A DNA stretch of 55,214 nt from an uncultured Opitutales bacterium (GCA_938075565.1 CALJGU010000069.1:1-55214), one strand, 5' to 3'. Shown: positions 45,372 to 54,659, numbered from the stretch's first letter. Numbers and translations are program-made. Notes: generated by a model from the letters alone, not told the origin.

Positions 45372-45917
45372 ATGTATAAAGAACTCGACGAAATCCTGGT
45401 TACTGAACAGCAAATCCGCATGCGCACGCACGAGCTCGGAAAAGAAATTTCCGATACTTACGGCGACGAAGAGATATCCGTTATCTCCATTGTGAACGGA
45501 GCAATTATTTTCACTGCGGACCTTCTTAGGACCATCACTAGCCCAGTCCGACTCGACTGCATCCGTGTAAGCAGTTATGGAAATTCAACGACTCCGGAAA
45601 CGGCGCCTGAGATTTTAGACAATATGAGACTCGATCTTGCTGGTCGCCATGTCCTGATTGTCGATGACATCCTTGATACAGGAAAAACCATTTCCAAGGT
45701 GGTAGATGTTATCACCAAGCAAAACCCTGCCAGTATTCGCTCGTGTATGCTTTTGGAAAAGATTGGTACCCGGGAAGTTGTCTATCAGTCTGATTTTGTC
45801 GGTTTCTCGATCCCAAACAAATTTGTCGTTGGCTACGGTCTGGACTTTGCTGGTCGCTACCGAAACATTCCTGTCATCGGTGTATTAAAGGAAAAGCTAC
45901 AAACTGTAGCGGTATAA
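45372..45917 (+). CDS. hpt: Hypoxanthine phosphoribosyltransferase
   Basis: This enzyme makes IMP from hypoxanthine and PRPP. The 181-residue product has VISIVNGAIIFTADLLR, the PRPP loop VLIVDDILDTGKT and the C-terminal VGYGLDFAGRYRNIPVIGVL. It fits the salvage role of the adenine deaminase and AzgA-type permease genes, though it is transcribed separately, 20 kb away. Confidence 0.95.
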   Translation: MYKELDEILVTEQQIRMRTHELGKEISDTYGDEEISVISIVNGAIIFTADLLRTITSPVRLDCIRVSSYGNSTTPETAPEILDNMRLDLAGRHVLIVDDILDTGKTISKVVDVITKQNPASIRSCMLLEKIGTREVVYQSDFVGFSIPNKFVVGYGLDFAGRYRNIPVIGVLKEKLQTVAV

Positions 45918-45939
45918 CTAGCTCGTTAGCTACCAGGTT

Positions 45940-48900
45940 TCATACCGCCCTCGCGAGGGCTTTGTCTACATCTTGGATTCCCGCACGACCTTCGATCAAA
46001 GCAACTCCCTGAATACTCACTGAGCTCTCGGTCTTGTCCCACTCGATCTTCACCCGAACACGTATGGCTCGAGATCGGGATACTAAGTACCCCATACGTT
46101 TGTAAGCTCCAGGAAACAGCGTCACCTCCGCGACTCCCGTTTCGTCTGCAATAGAAACGAACTTCATAGGCTTCCCGTTTACCGCTATGAAATTGCGCAC
46201 CGCAACAATGACCCCGACGATCTCAACCTCGCGGCCCACGTAATCCAAAAGCTTGCGGATCGACACCGAGCTTATTCGATCGATTCCCTCGAGCCAAAGG
46301 CTAAACGGAGACACCGTAATGGGATAACCGAGTAAGTCCGACTCCCAACGCCCAAACACTTCGAGATCTTCTGCCTGAAACGGGAAAGGCTCCTGAGTTG
46401 GCTCAGGCTCGAGCAGGCACTCACTTCGTTCTGCATACGACTCCCGCCGGTAGTGTTTCGCTCTCCATATCGCCTCGTAGCGATTTTCGAAGAAAGGGTG
46501 CAGGGCTCCCGACCTGGCCAAAAGCAGCAAATCAGCCTGATCGGGAAGCACCCGCACCAAAAAATCATCCCAGTCCTTGAAAGGTCGTTCTTCCAATTCC
46601 GGTTTCCAAATATCCAAGAATTTCCTACTCAACCCTTTGATACGAGAAACGGGATACAACACCGTGTCGTCGCGAAACCAGAATGTGAAGATGGGGCGTG
46701 TCACATCGGGCAAGGCGAATTGATACCCCCACCGTAACAACTCCAGCATATAGACCAAGGCACTGTAGAAGCCCCGCCCACTCTGCAATACGGCCGTCAG
46801 GAGATACCCAACGTAATGTTTTTTCAGGTACGCACCCTGAAAAGCCTCCACCGCATAGGCGGCTCCATGAGCCTTATTAAACATGTAACCCGAGAAACCA
46901 ACCAATAGCTTCCACACCGTTTCGATCGAAGCATCGTCTCTCCCCTTCCCTTCCGCACAGTGACGAAACTCTTCTTCCAAATCCCGCAGGTCACGCCCTT
47001 TGAGTTTCTTGATGAGGATTCGTCTTAGTAAATCAGCTCGACCCAAGTCCATCCCTGCCCAGTGATGCGCAACCAAAAGAATATGCTCTTCATACACCAT
47101 TAAGCCAAAGCAGTCCTTCAACACTGGCTCCAGATCGGGATGCACGTAGCTCGGTTCTTCCAATCCCAGATAACGTCGGGCAAACAAGGTCTTCTTATCT
47201 TCATTCCCCGCACCCGGACGGATGACCGAAACCACACCCACCAGACAATCAATGTCGGCACAACGACACATCTTGAGCAAACTCGTCATCGCAGGAGACT
47301 CGATGTGGAATACCCCCCTCGCCTCCCCGCTAGCCATAAGCTCAAAGATCTCCGGGTCGTAGTAGTTGATTCCTTTTAAGGGTTCATACACCTCCAACTC
47401 CTGAGCAAGATTCTCGCAGGTGTCACGAATCACACTCAACCCAGCTTGCCCGAGTAGATCCAACTTGAGCAGACCCAGGTCTTCCACAGGTTGCATCGAC
47501 ATCTGGGTCATCATAAACCCTTTCTTAGAAGGCATAAGCGGCATGAAATCCGTCAATGACCGGTCAGCGATCACGATCCCGCACGGATGCATCATCGGAT
47601 GGCGTGGTAAGCCATCCAGGCACAGGGCAAACTTCAGGATCTCTTCGAATCGCTCCTCATGTTGCAGATGTTTGTTCTCCTGATGATCCTTTCGCTTATA
47701 CATCATATCGGCCATCCCGTTATAGGGCATGTGCCGTGTCATCCGGCGGGCGTCGTTTTCCGAAATCCCCATCGCCTTAGCCACATCGGCAATGGCGGCC
47801 CGGCTTTTAAAGGTGCTGAAACCGCCGATCATCGCGACATGGTCTGCGCCGTACCGATTGTAGACGTATTCGATCACTTCGTCCCGACGGTCCCAGGGCA
47901 AATCCAGGTCGATATCCGGCAACTTCGAGTGCTTCAATCGCTCACGGTTTAAGAAGCGCTCAAAATTCAACTCAAAACGGAACGGACATACATTGCTCAC
48001 TCCCAGGCTATAGCAAACCAGACTCCCAGCCGCACTTCCCCGAGCGAGCAGCGGAATGTTCCGCTCCTCGCAGGCGAGTACGATGTCATAAAAAATAAGA
48101 AAGTATCCCGCATAGCCCGTCTCGCGAATGATGGCTAACTCGCGCTGGATACGCTTCAACAAAGCTTTGCGCGCTGGCTTATCTTTCCACGGGTATTCCT
48201 CTTTCACATAGCGAAGTATGATCCCTCTCAAGCACAGGTACCGGAGCTTACGAAAGTCGCATTCTTTGCGAACGTCGATTGATTGTGTTGAATCACTTCC
48301 GTAAACACTCGCTTCTTCAGCAGCCACGAGTAGTTCGTCATTGTCCTTCTGCTCGAAACGGCGCCCTCGGCGAGGCCGCCCTACCTTTTCTTCAAGACCA
48401 TCGCCCCTCGTCCTGCGCCCCTCGTCCCACTCTCCCTGCTCCACACTCGGTAACCACAATTGGTCGAACACAAAATCAAAGTCACAGTCCTCTACAAATT
48501 TCTGGGTCTGCTTAAGCACTCGCGGGACTTTCCCAAATCGGTGACGTAAGGCTTCCGCTGCAATGAATGAATAATCTCCCGGAATGAGTTTATCCGGGTG
48601 AGCCTGACTCACCCGCGTTAAGGTGCCAATCGATTGCAGCACACGGAGCACCTTCCACTGCTCTCGCGCAACACAACGAGCGCTACTCATCACCACCCAA
48701 CGATCCGTCAACAAGGAGAGCTCGCGGTAAACACGACGTTGTAATTCCTGCTCCCTCGTATTGCTCCATTGTAATTCAATCCACAACTCCGGCCCGAGTG
48801 CCTCGATACAGGCATCCCAGGTTCGTTTCCAGACGATCCAGTCACTGGTCTGTGGAGACACGTTCCGCGGTGGAACCGGCCGCACCGACAAATGGAAGTG

Positions 48901-49251
48901 CCCTCCAAACTCTCTCCAGAAAAACTGGAACGCGGCCAGCGGGATCCGCTCGCCCTGCATTCTCCACAAAGACAGGTAGCGCGACAGCACCTGGTAGCCA
49001 TCCGTGTTCTTAATCGTCAGTTGCAACCAACCGAGCCGTTCTATCTCTAAGCGGCAGCCAAAGACCGGCTGTATTTCCATCCGCCGACAAGCCTGGGAAA
49101 ACTCCACCGTGCCCCAAAGTCCGCCCACATCGGAGATTCCCACCGTGCGGTAACCCAGGTGGTGAGCCAGTTCAGCTAACTCCTCCGGCGACAACAATGA
49201 GCCGTAGAAGGAATGAAAGCCGTAATTTCCCAAACTCTCCATAGTATACAT
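45940..49251 (-). CDS. dnaE2: DnaE2-like error-prone DNA polymerase III alpha subunit
   Basis: The 1103-residue product has the C-family polymerase layout. There is an N-terminal PHP-like domain, an insert of about 60 low-complexity charged residues (about 270-330), then the polymerase core with PDIDLDLPWD (two catalytic Asp) and KLDLLGQAGLS (third Asp), followed by thumb, fingers and an OB fold (EIVGVIVAVRNFI...). The PHP metal motifs are degraded: where relatives have LHxHS it reads GFHSFYG, and TDH is SDV. Length and lack of the C-terminal tail fit DnaE2, normally SOS-induced with imuA and imuB, which are absent here. The ATG at 49251 or 49242 may be the start; a partial palindrome (GTATACATATGTTCAC) overlaps it. 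Confidence 0.8.
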   Translation of the reverse strand: MYTMESLGNYGFHSFYGSLLSPEELAELAHHLGYRTVGISDVGGLWGTVEFSQACRRMEIQPVFGCRLEIERLGWLQLTIKNTDGYQVLSRYLSLWRMQGERIPLAAFQFFWREFGGHFHLSVRPVPPRNVSPQTSDWIVWKRTWDACIEALGPELWIELQWSNTREQELQRRVYRELSLLTDRWVVMSSARCVAREQWKVLRVLQSIGTLTRVSQAHPDKLIPGDYSFIAAEALRHRFGKVPRVLKQTQKFVEDCDFDFVFDQLWLPSVEQGEWDEGRRTRGDGLEEKVGRPRRGRRFEQKDNDELLVAAEEASVYGSDSTQSIDVRKECDFRKLRYLCLRGIILRYVKEEYPWKDKPARKALLKRIQRELAIIRETGYAGYFLIFYDIVLACEERNIPLLARGSAAGSLVCYSLGVSNVCPFRFELNFERFLNRERLKHSKLPDIDLDLPWDRRDEVIEYVYNRYGADHVAMIGGFSTFKSRAAIADVAKAMGISENDARRMTRHMPYNGMADMMYKRKDHQENKHLQHEERFEEILKFALCLDGLPRHPMMHPCGIVIADRSLTDFMPLMPSKKGFMMTQMSMQPVEDLGLLKLDLLGQAGLSVIRDTCENLAQELEVYEPLKGINYYDPEIFELMASGEARGVFHIESPAMTSLLKMCRCADIDCLVGVVSVIRPGAGNEDKKTLFARRYLGLEEPSYVHPDLEPVLKDCFGLMVYEEHILLVAHHWAGMDLGRADLLRRILIKKLKGRDLRDLEEEFRHCAEGKGRDDASIETVWKLLVGFSGYMFNKAHGAAYAVEAFQGAYLKKHYVGYLLTAVLQSGRGFYSALVYMLELLRWGYQFALPDVTRPIFTFWFRDDTVLYPVSRIKGLSRKFLDIWKPELEERPFKDWDDFLVRVLPDQADLLLLARSGALHPFFENRYEAIWRAKHYRRESYAERSECLLEPEPTQEPFPFQAEDLEVFGRWESDLLGYPITVSPFSLWLEGIDRISSVSIRKLLDYVGREVEIVGVIVAVRNFIAVNGKPMKFVSIADETGVAEVTLFPGAYKRMGYLVSRSRAIRVRVKIEWDKTESSVSIQGVALIEGRAGIQDVDKALARAV

Positions 49252-49279
49252 ATGTTCACTATATTTAACCCCATGAAGT

Positions 49280-49338
49280 CAAGCCCAAGATTTCAATAAG
49301 GGCTTGTTGGTCACTTTAGAACCAGGTCAGACCAACAA
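49280..49338. promoter_or_regulatory. Two mutually exclusive hairpins between dnaE2 and the radical SAM gene
   Basis: CAAGCCC (49280-49286) pairs with GGGCTTG (49300-49306), and TTGTTGGTC (49304-49312) pairs with GACCAACAA (49330-49338), both perfectly. They share bases 49304-49306 and cannot form together. The stretch is about 60-120 bases before the radical SAM ATG, so it could sit in its leader. No T run follows. Confidence 0.4.
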
Positions 49339-49401
49339 TCGTTTGCGCGGAAGTACAATGGGATAGACAAGCCGCAATAGCATGCGTAAACCCACACGCT
49401 G

Positions 49402-51126
49402 ATGATCACTTTAATCCGTCCACCTGCCACCGACGTGCTGCGTTTTGCAACCACGTCGATCAGCCCGCCTATCGGCTTGGCCTACATTGCAGGTGCCCTA
49501 GAATCCAAGGGCTACAAGGTGGACATCGTCGACGCCGTAGGGGAAGACCCCAAACAAACGACCCGGTCCTTCAAAGGCTTCCTAGTTGGACTGCGAATCG
49601 ATGACATTGTCGCACGGATCCATGAGGATACGGAGGTGATCGGCATCAGCACCATTTTTACCCACGAATGGCCAGTCGTGGTCATGATCATTCGGGCCAT
49701 CCGTAAACGCATGCCGGAAGTCCCCATCATGGTGGGAGGAGAGCATGTCACATCGATGCCCGAGTTTTGCCTCAATTCTTCAGATGCCGATTTCATGGTT
49801 CTGGGAGAAGGGGAAGAAACCTGCCTTGAGTTAACCGATGCAGTAGTCAACGGATCCTCCCACAAAGACATCCACGGCATCGCCTACCGGGATGGAGACT
49901 CTGTAGTGGTAAATCCACGACGTCAGCGAAACGCGAAAGTCGATGATATTCCCCGACCTTCCTGGCATCTGTTTGATATCGATAACTACAAGAAGCATGG
50001 ATTGATCGGTGGCATCGACACGGATGGAGTAACGATACCCATGCTCGCGACGCGCGGTTGTCCCTACCAGTGCACCTACTGTTCCTCTCCCAACATGTGG
50101 ACTACTCGCTGGGTGGCACGCACACCGATGGATGTCATCGAGGAGATGGAACACTACATGCGTGAGTTTGGTGCGAGCAATTTCCCGTTTCAAGATCTCA
50201 CAGCCATCATCCAAAAAGATTGGATCGTAGAATTCTGCCAGCTCATCGTAGACCGGGGATTGGACATCACCTGGCAACTACCTACCGGGACACGGGCAGA
50301 AGCCATCGACAAAGAAGTAGCCGAGCTCCTGAAAAAGAGTGGCATGGTCACCATGGCCTATGCACCAGAATCCGGCTCCGATGAAATTCGCGAACTGATC
50401 AAAAAGCGTATTCACAAACCCAAGCTGCTTGAAAGTATGAGGGCTGCGGTGAAGCACGATCTTCACGTAAGCTGTTTCTTCGTTCTCGGTTTTCCTCAGG
50501 ATACCAAACAACATTTCCAGGACTCGCTGGCCTTTGTTCGCCAACTCGCAGAAACGGGAGCCCAGGATGTCGCCATCGCCTTCTACATGGCACTTCCAGG
50601 AACGGAGCTGTTTCGCCGGCTCTATAACAAGGGCAAGATCGACTTCGACCGACGCTACTTTCGCCACATTCTGGACAGCCAGACCTTGGTCCCCTCCAAC
50701 CTCTATATGGAGCAAGGTTCTCGACTGATGCTCATTTACTGGAAGCTGCGCATCTACTTTGAGTTCTACGGAGCCAAGTCGCACAAGAACACATTCCTGG
50801 GCGTAATGCTAACGCTACTCAGCGTCATTCCAGGCAGCTTTAAAAAGAAGCATGTTACGCGTCTGGAAACCGTATTTAAAAACTTTGTCGTAAATTGTTT
50901 CCGCATGCTGAAGTCCCAATTCGGCCAACGATGGATTCCCAAACAGGAAGAGAAGGACATGTTCAAAACCTGGCCCGAACTCTTTGCTACGACCATGGAC
51001 AAAAAGTCCGCCGGAGCACCCGAGCTCCAGCAAGATGGGAAGATCAATTTCATGAAGGTGCTCAAAGCGGAACACGCGGAACGCGTTGAGTATTCCACCA
51101 AGAACGAGGCAGAGGTTTCACAATAA
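49402..51126 (+). CDS. B12-binding-domain radical SAM protein
   Basis: The 574-residue product has an N-terminal cobalamin-binding-like domain (SPPIGLAYIAGALESKGY, IMVGGEHVT, FMVLGEGEET) and a radical SAM barrel with the [4Fe-4S] motif CPYQCTYC (Cys220, 224, 227). A C-terminal part of about 150 residues follows, with no motif I recognise. Members of this class methylate, cyclise or rearrange lipids, pigments and other metabolites. The product here cannot be named. It diverges from dnaE2 and is followed by a DUF971 gene. Confidence 0.92.
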   Translation: MITLIRPPATDVLRFATTSISPPIGLAYIAGALESKGYKVDIVDAVGEDPKQTTRSFKGFLVGLRIDDIVARIHEDTEVIGISTIFTHEWPVVVMIIRAIRKRMPEVPIMVGGEHVTSMPEFCLNSSDADFMVLGEGEETCLELTDAVVNGSSHKDIHGIAYRDGDSVVVNPRRQRNAKVDDIPRPSWHLFDIDNYKKHGLIGGIDTDGVTIPMLATRGCPYQCTYCSSPNMWTTRWVARTPMDVIEEMEHYMREFGASNFPFQDLTAIIQKDWIVEFCQLIVDRGLDITWQLPTGTRAEAIDKEVAELLKKSGMVTMAYAPESGSDEIRELIKKRIHKPKLLESMRAAVKHDLHVSCFFVLGFPQDTKQHFQDSLAFVRQLAETGAQDVAIAFYMALPGTELFRRLYNKGKIDFDRRYFRHILDSQTLVPSNLYMEQGSRLMLIYWKLRIYFEFYGAKSHKNTFLGVMLTLLSVIPGSFKKKHVTRLETVFKNFVVNCFRMLKSQFGQRWIPKQEEKDMFKTWPELFATTMDKKSAGAPELQQDGKINFMKVLKAEHAERVEYSTKNEAEVSQ

Positions 51127-51172
51127 GATTGGTGCTTGTAGAAATCTATGAAGCAACCTTCATTGAAGTAGC

Positions 51173-51499
51173 ATGAAACGACCGAAGGACGTACAAATCA
51201 TCGGCAATGAAATCGCCATCCTCTGGGATAATGGTGAGGAAGATTATTTTCCCATGGCCTTTCTCAGGGAATTTTCACCCAGTGCCGAAAACATGGGGGA
51301 GATGGATGTACTAGGCAACGTCCATGGCGGCACCGGCCCCATGAAATATCCCGACATCCAAGTCGTTGGCTGGGGATTCATGGGCAACTACGCCATTCGC
51401 TTCGACTTCGACGACGGTCATGACACCGGCTTGTTCAGTTACGACTACCTGGAAAAACTACGCGATCCACTGAAGACCTGGTCGGTGAAGGAAGACTAG
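51173..51499 (+). CDS. DUF971 (gamma-butyrobetaine hydroxylase N-terminal-like) protein
   Basis: The 108-residue product is a single DUF971 domain: KDVQIIGNEIAILWDNGEEDYF, FLREFSPSAE, YAIRFDFDDGHDTGLFSYDYL. Elsewhere this domain is fused to iron-sulfur carriers of the Mrp/ApbC family or to hydroxylases, and may bind metal or Fe-S partners. It is 46 bases after the radical SAM gene, so a link to that Fe-S enzyme is possible. Confidence 0.85.
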   Translation: MKRPKDVQIIGNEIAILWDNGEEDYFPMAFLREFSPSAENMGEMDVLGNVHGGTGPMKYPDIQVVGWGFMGNYAIRFDFDDGHDTGLFSYDYLEKLRDPLKTWSVKED

Positions 51500-51806
51500 G
51501 GCCTGTTTTCAGTGGTCAGTGCCAGTGATGGCAAACCTGTCGCTGAGCATTGAGTCCAACCTTGACTCGGGAAACGCCCGCGACTTGAAGCAGGGCTTTG
51601 ACGGGATCGAGATGTGGGGATTGACGATTGAGAGGCGAGGGCACGCACTGAATGTGCGTAACCGAGACAAGAAAGAGGAACACGCCGCATGTCGGCCCGA
51701 GGAAGGGAATGAATAGGAATACCCTCGATCTGCAGTTTCAACGAAAGGGCGCAAATAGCTATCTAATGTTAAATGCTATTCAATCCCTTCCGCTCAAAGC
51801 CCTGCT
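51500..51806. other. Gene-poor stretch between the DUF971 gene and lpxA
   Basis: 307 bases without a credible gene. A short hairpin ACGCAC/GTGCGT lies near 51640-51660. A 15-base word, GGAACACGCCGCATG (51676-51690 area), is shared with the other gene-poor stretch near 32435. Open frames on both strands are low in information and match nothing I know. It may be decayed DNA or an RNA. Confidence 0.5.
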
Positions 51807-52577
51807 TCAGTAGACGCCGCGTTCGCTGGACTCCATAAAGTCCAAAAAGAGCTTCGCTCGTGGGTGGCTGGCATAGTCGGAAGCCATAGCTGTTTCCATA
51901 GCTTGCTTCCGATTGAGGCCTTCACGGTAGAATATCTTATATAGATACTTCACTACCGACATGTCCTCCTTGGTGAAGCCATGACGCTCCAACCCTACTT
52001 TGTTGAAAAACTTCACCTCAGGATCACGCCCATCGATGAGCATATATGGAGGAACGTCCTTCACCGTCTTCGACATACCACCGACGAAACAGTAGTCGCC
52101 GAATCGACAGAACTGATGTCCTGCAGCTCCCCAGGAAATGATCACGTGGTTGCCAACGGTGCAATGACCCGCCAAGGCATTCTGACCGCTCATGATGAGG
52201 TGGTCGCCAATGATGCAATCGTGAGCTACGTGCGCATAGGCGAGGAACACATTGTGGTTTCCGATGGTGGTAAAGGTGTCGTCTTTAGTTCCGCCATGGA
52301 TGGAGGCAAATTCTCGAAAGACATTCTGATTACCGACTTTGAGACCGGGTTTACCACCGTCGTATTTGAGGTCCTGAGTTTTGGTCCCCACACAGGCGTA
52401 AGGGAAGACCTCATTGTCTTCTCCTAAAAAAGTATAGCCCTCAACAGTGGCGTGATGATGCACCGTGGTGTTTTTGCCAATCGTTACATCGTTTCCAATG
52501 AATGCGTAAGCGCCTACTTCGGCACTCTCGTCAATCTGGGCTCCGGACTCAACAACAGCCGTCGGATGAATACTCAT
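51807..52577 (-). CDS. lpxA: Acyl-ACP--UDP-N-acetylglucosamine O-acyltransferase
   Basis: This enzyme adds the first acyl chain in lipid A synthesis. The 256-residue product is a left-handed beta helix of hexapeptide repeats (SAEVGAYAFIGNDVTIGKNT), with the catalytic region LAYAHVAHDC and a helical C-terminus. It follows lpxC-fabZ with a 12-base gap, so both are in one lipid A operon. Confidence 0.96.
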   Translation of the reverse strand: MSIHPTAVVESGAQIDESAEVGAYAFIGNDVTIGKNTTVHHHATVEGYTFLGEDNEVFPYACVGTKTQDLKYDGGKPGLKVGNQNVFREFASIHGGTKDDTFTTIGNHNVFLAYAHVAHDCIIGDHLIMSGQNALAGHCTVGNHVIISWGAAGHQFCRFGDYCFVGGMSKTVKDVPPYMLIDGRDPEVKFFNKVGLERHGFTKEDMSVVKYLYKIFYREGLNRKQAMETAMASDYASHPRAKLFLDFMESSERGVY

Positions 52578-52589
52578 AAAATCTGTTCT

Positions 52590-53933
52590 TTAAGAATCCT
52601 CTTCGTCGACGAGAGCAAACATCATCTCCATAGAGGAAACAACCGCTCCGTTGACTTTGCACCTGGCCTCGGCACTTCCAATTTTATTTCCGCGAAGCTT
52701 AAGAATCTTGGCTTCAATGATCAATTGATCTCCAGGAGTCACAATCTTGCGGAGTTTAACTTTATCAGCATTTATAAAGAGAGGTATTTTCCCTTCTCCT
52801 CCACAGCGTAACAGCATAAGGACGCCCGCGACCTGGGCCATCGCTTCAATCTGCAAGACACCTGGCATAATGGGATTCCCCGGATAGTGCCCTGTAAAGT
52901 GTGGCTCATTGACCGTAACATTCTTAACTGCGGTCAGCTCAGTATTGTCGTCCTTAATTTCAATCACACGATCCACCATCAGGAATGGATAGCGGTGCGG
53001 CAATAGGTTAAGAAGCTGCTGAATGTTTAGCTCGGTGAAATCAGAAATATCGACTTTTGCTGAGGCCTTTTTCTCGGTAGCCTTTTTCTTGGGCGGCTCA
53101 GCTTCCTCAGTCATCTTCTCATAAAGCGCCTGTGTCAGCTTTGCATTCAATGCATGACCGGGGATCAGAGCAACGATGTGGGCCTTGATCGGTTTGCCCA
53201 GAAGGAATATATCTCCGATGATATCGAGAATCTTGTGGCGAACCATCTCATCAGGAAACCGAAGAGGTTCTTTGGAGAGAATCTTATCCCCCTTAATAAC
53301 CACCGCGCAGTCGAGGCTACCACCTTTGATTTTGCCCATTTTAAGGAGGGGCTCGATCTCTTCATAAATGGTAAAAGTCCGTGCGGCAGCAACCTGCGTC
53401 GCATAGGTATCTGGATCGATATCGATCGACAAATGTTGGGTATGGACTGCTTTTTGGTCCGTAGAGGTGCAGGTTACTTTAAATCCGTCGTAGGGCAAAG
53501 CCACCAGTGAGCGATTCCCATTGGAAACAGAGATAGGCTCTTTGAGCACATAATACTCACGATCTTTGTCCTGCTCAACCGGCTCAGCCTCCTGAATCAT
53601 ATTCAGGTACTCCTTCGCGGAGCCATCAAAGACGGGCAACTCATTGCCATCGACCTCAACCAGGACGTTGTCGACACCCATGCCGTTGAGCACGCTCAAA
53701 AGGTGCTCAGTCATCTCGACCTTGGTGTAGCCATCAGAAACGGTGGTGCTACGAACGACTTCGGAAACACTGCCGATAGAGGCTTTCACTTCTGGTTTGC
53801 CATAGAGGTCAATCCGCCGAAATACCACACCGTGATCCACTGGAGCCGGTTTGATTGTCAGGGAAACCTCTTCCCCCGTATGAACTGCTTTACCCTTGGC
53901 GGTCACTTCTCTGAGAATGGACCTTTGCTTCAT
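52590..53933 (-). CDS. lpxC-fabZ: Bifunctional UDP-3-O-acyl-N-acetylglucosamine deacetylase / 3-hydroxyacyl-ACP dehydratase
   Basis: One 447-residue chain fuses two enzymes. LpxC (about 1-295) has the zinc region VEMTEHLLS (His77) and [17 protein letters not shown] Lys/Glu-rich linker (about 280-300) leads to FabZ, with [11 protein letters not shown] and [20 protein letters not shown] carrying the catalytic His and Glu. LpxC commits to lipid A; FabZ makes unsaturated acyl-ACP. Such fusions are known in Bacteroidetes and related phyla. The ATG at 53933 is chosen because it gives the LpxC start; the frame upstream (to 54002) is foreign. Confidence 0.96.
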   Translation of the reverse strand: MKQRSILREVTAKGKAVHTGEEVSLTIKPAPVDHGVVFRRIDLYGKPEVKASIGSVSEVVRSTTVSDGYTKVEMTEHLLSVLNGMGVDNVLVEVDGNELPVFDGSAKEYLNMIQEAEPVEQDKDREYYVLKEPISVSNGNRSLVALPYDGFKVTCTSTDQKAVHTQHLSIDIDPDTYATQVAAARTFTIYEEIEPLLKMGKIKGGSLDCAVVIKGDKILSKEPLRFPDEMVRHKILDIIGDIFLLGKPIKAHIVALIPGHALNAKLTQALYEKMTEEAEPPKKKATEKKASAKVDISDFTELNIQQLLNLLPHRYPFLMVDRVIEIKDDNTELTAVKNVTVNEPHFTGHYPGNPIMPGVLQIEAMAQVAGVLMLLRCGGEGKIPLFINADKVKLRKIVTPGDQLIIEAKILKLRGNKIGSAEARCKVNGAVVSSMEMMFALVDEEDS

Positions 53934-54046
53934 GGGTGGGTATCCTTGGCAATCTCTTTGAAAAGGGAAGCCCGAATTTTCCAGCTTTTGGGCGGTTGAC
54001 AAGCCGCTGGGTGGAATCTACGAAACCGATTAAACTTCAATTACAT

Positions 54047-54604
54047 ATGGCATCACCAACGGATATTCGCAAAGGACGCGTCATGGATTACCAGGGCTCG
54101 CCACACCTTGTATTAGAAATGCTTCACCGCACTCAGGGTCGCGGCTCTGGATGGGTTCAAGCCACCTTGAGGAATCTTAAGAGCGGTAGTAGTTCCACCG
54201 TCAAGTTTCGCTCCAGCGAAAACGTAGAATTCATGCACACCGAAGTGCATAAATTGGAATTTAGCTACGATGATCCGTCAGGGTATTTCTTCATGGACCT
54301 GGAAACCTATGAAACGATTGAAATTTCTGCAGACATAGCGGCCGCTCATAAAGAGTATCTGGTGGCCGGAAATATGTATGACATCCTTTACGTGGACGAC
54401 AAACCAATCGACGTCACGCTGCCAACATCCGTGGAAATGGAAATCACCGTAGCACCGGAAGGTCTCCGAGGCGATACGGCAAGTGCTGCCACCAAGGCAG
54501 CCACCACAGAATCTGGCCTGGTCCTGCAAGTTCCGCTTTTTATAAAAGTCGGAGATCGAATTAAGATCAATACGGCGGACAAGTCCTATCAGGGACGGGT
54601 TTAG
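54047..54604 (+). CDS. efp: Elongation factor P
   Basis: EF-P relieves ribosome stalling at polyproline. The 185-residue product has three beta-barrel domains: the N-terminal KOW-like domain, the OB domains, and VGDRIKINTADKSYQGRV at the end. The tip loop reads RTQGRGSG, so residue 32 is Arg where E. coli has Lys34. The ATG at 54047 is chosen because family homology starts there. It diverges from lpxC-fabZ and is followed by a bidirectional terminator. Confidence 0.96.
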   Translation: MASPTDIRKGRVMDYQGSPHLVLEMLHRTQGRGSGWVQATLRNLKSGSSSTVKFRSSENVEFMHTEVHKLEFSYDDPSGYFFMDLETYETIEISADIAAAHKEYLVAGNMYDILYVDDKPIDVTLPTSVEMEITVAPEGLRGDTASAATKAATTESGLVLQVPLFIKVGDRIKINTADKSYQGRV

Positions 54605-54627
54605 AAACCTACCGAATTTTAGATACT

Positions 54628-54659
54628 AAAAAGCCGCTCTCTTTCGAGAGCGGCTTTTT
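54628..54659. terminator. Bidirectional terminator between efp and the nucleoside phosphorylase gene
   Basis: A perfect 14-bp stem (AAAAAGCCGCTCTC / GAGAGCGGCTTTTT) around a TTTC loop, with A and T tracts on the two sides. It can end transcription from efp and from the convergent gene. Confidence 0.95.

Noticed and set aside
49280-49338. Terminator of dnaE2 or the radical SAM gene
   Set aside because: Neither hairpin is followed by a T run, and both lie at the 5' ends of divergent genes.
51519-51754. Overlapping short frames on both strands between the DUF971 gene and lpxA
   Set aside because: No ribosome site, no family and no signal peptide; composition looks like decayed sequence.
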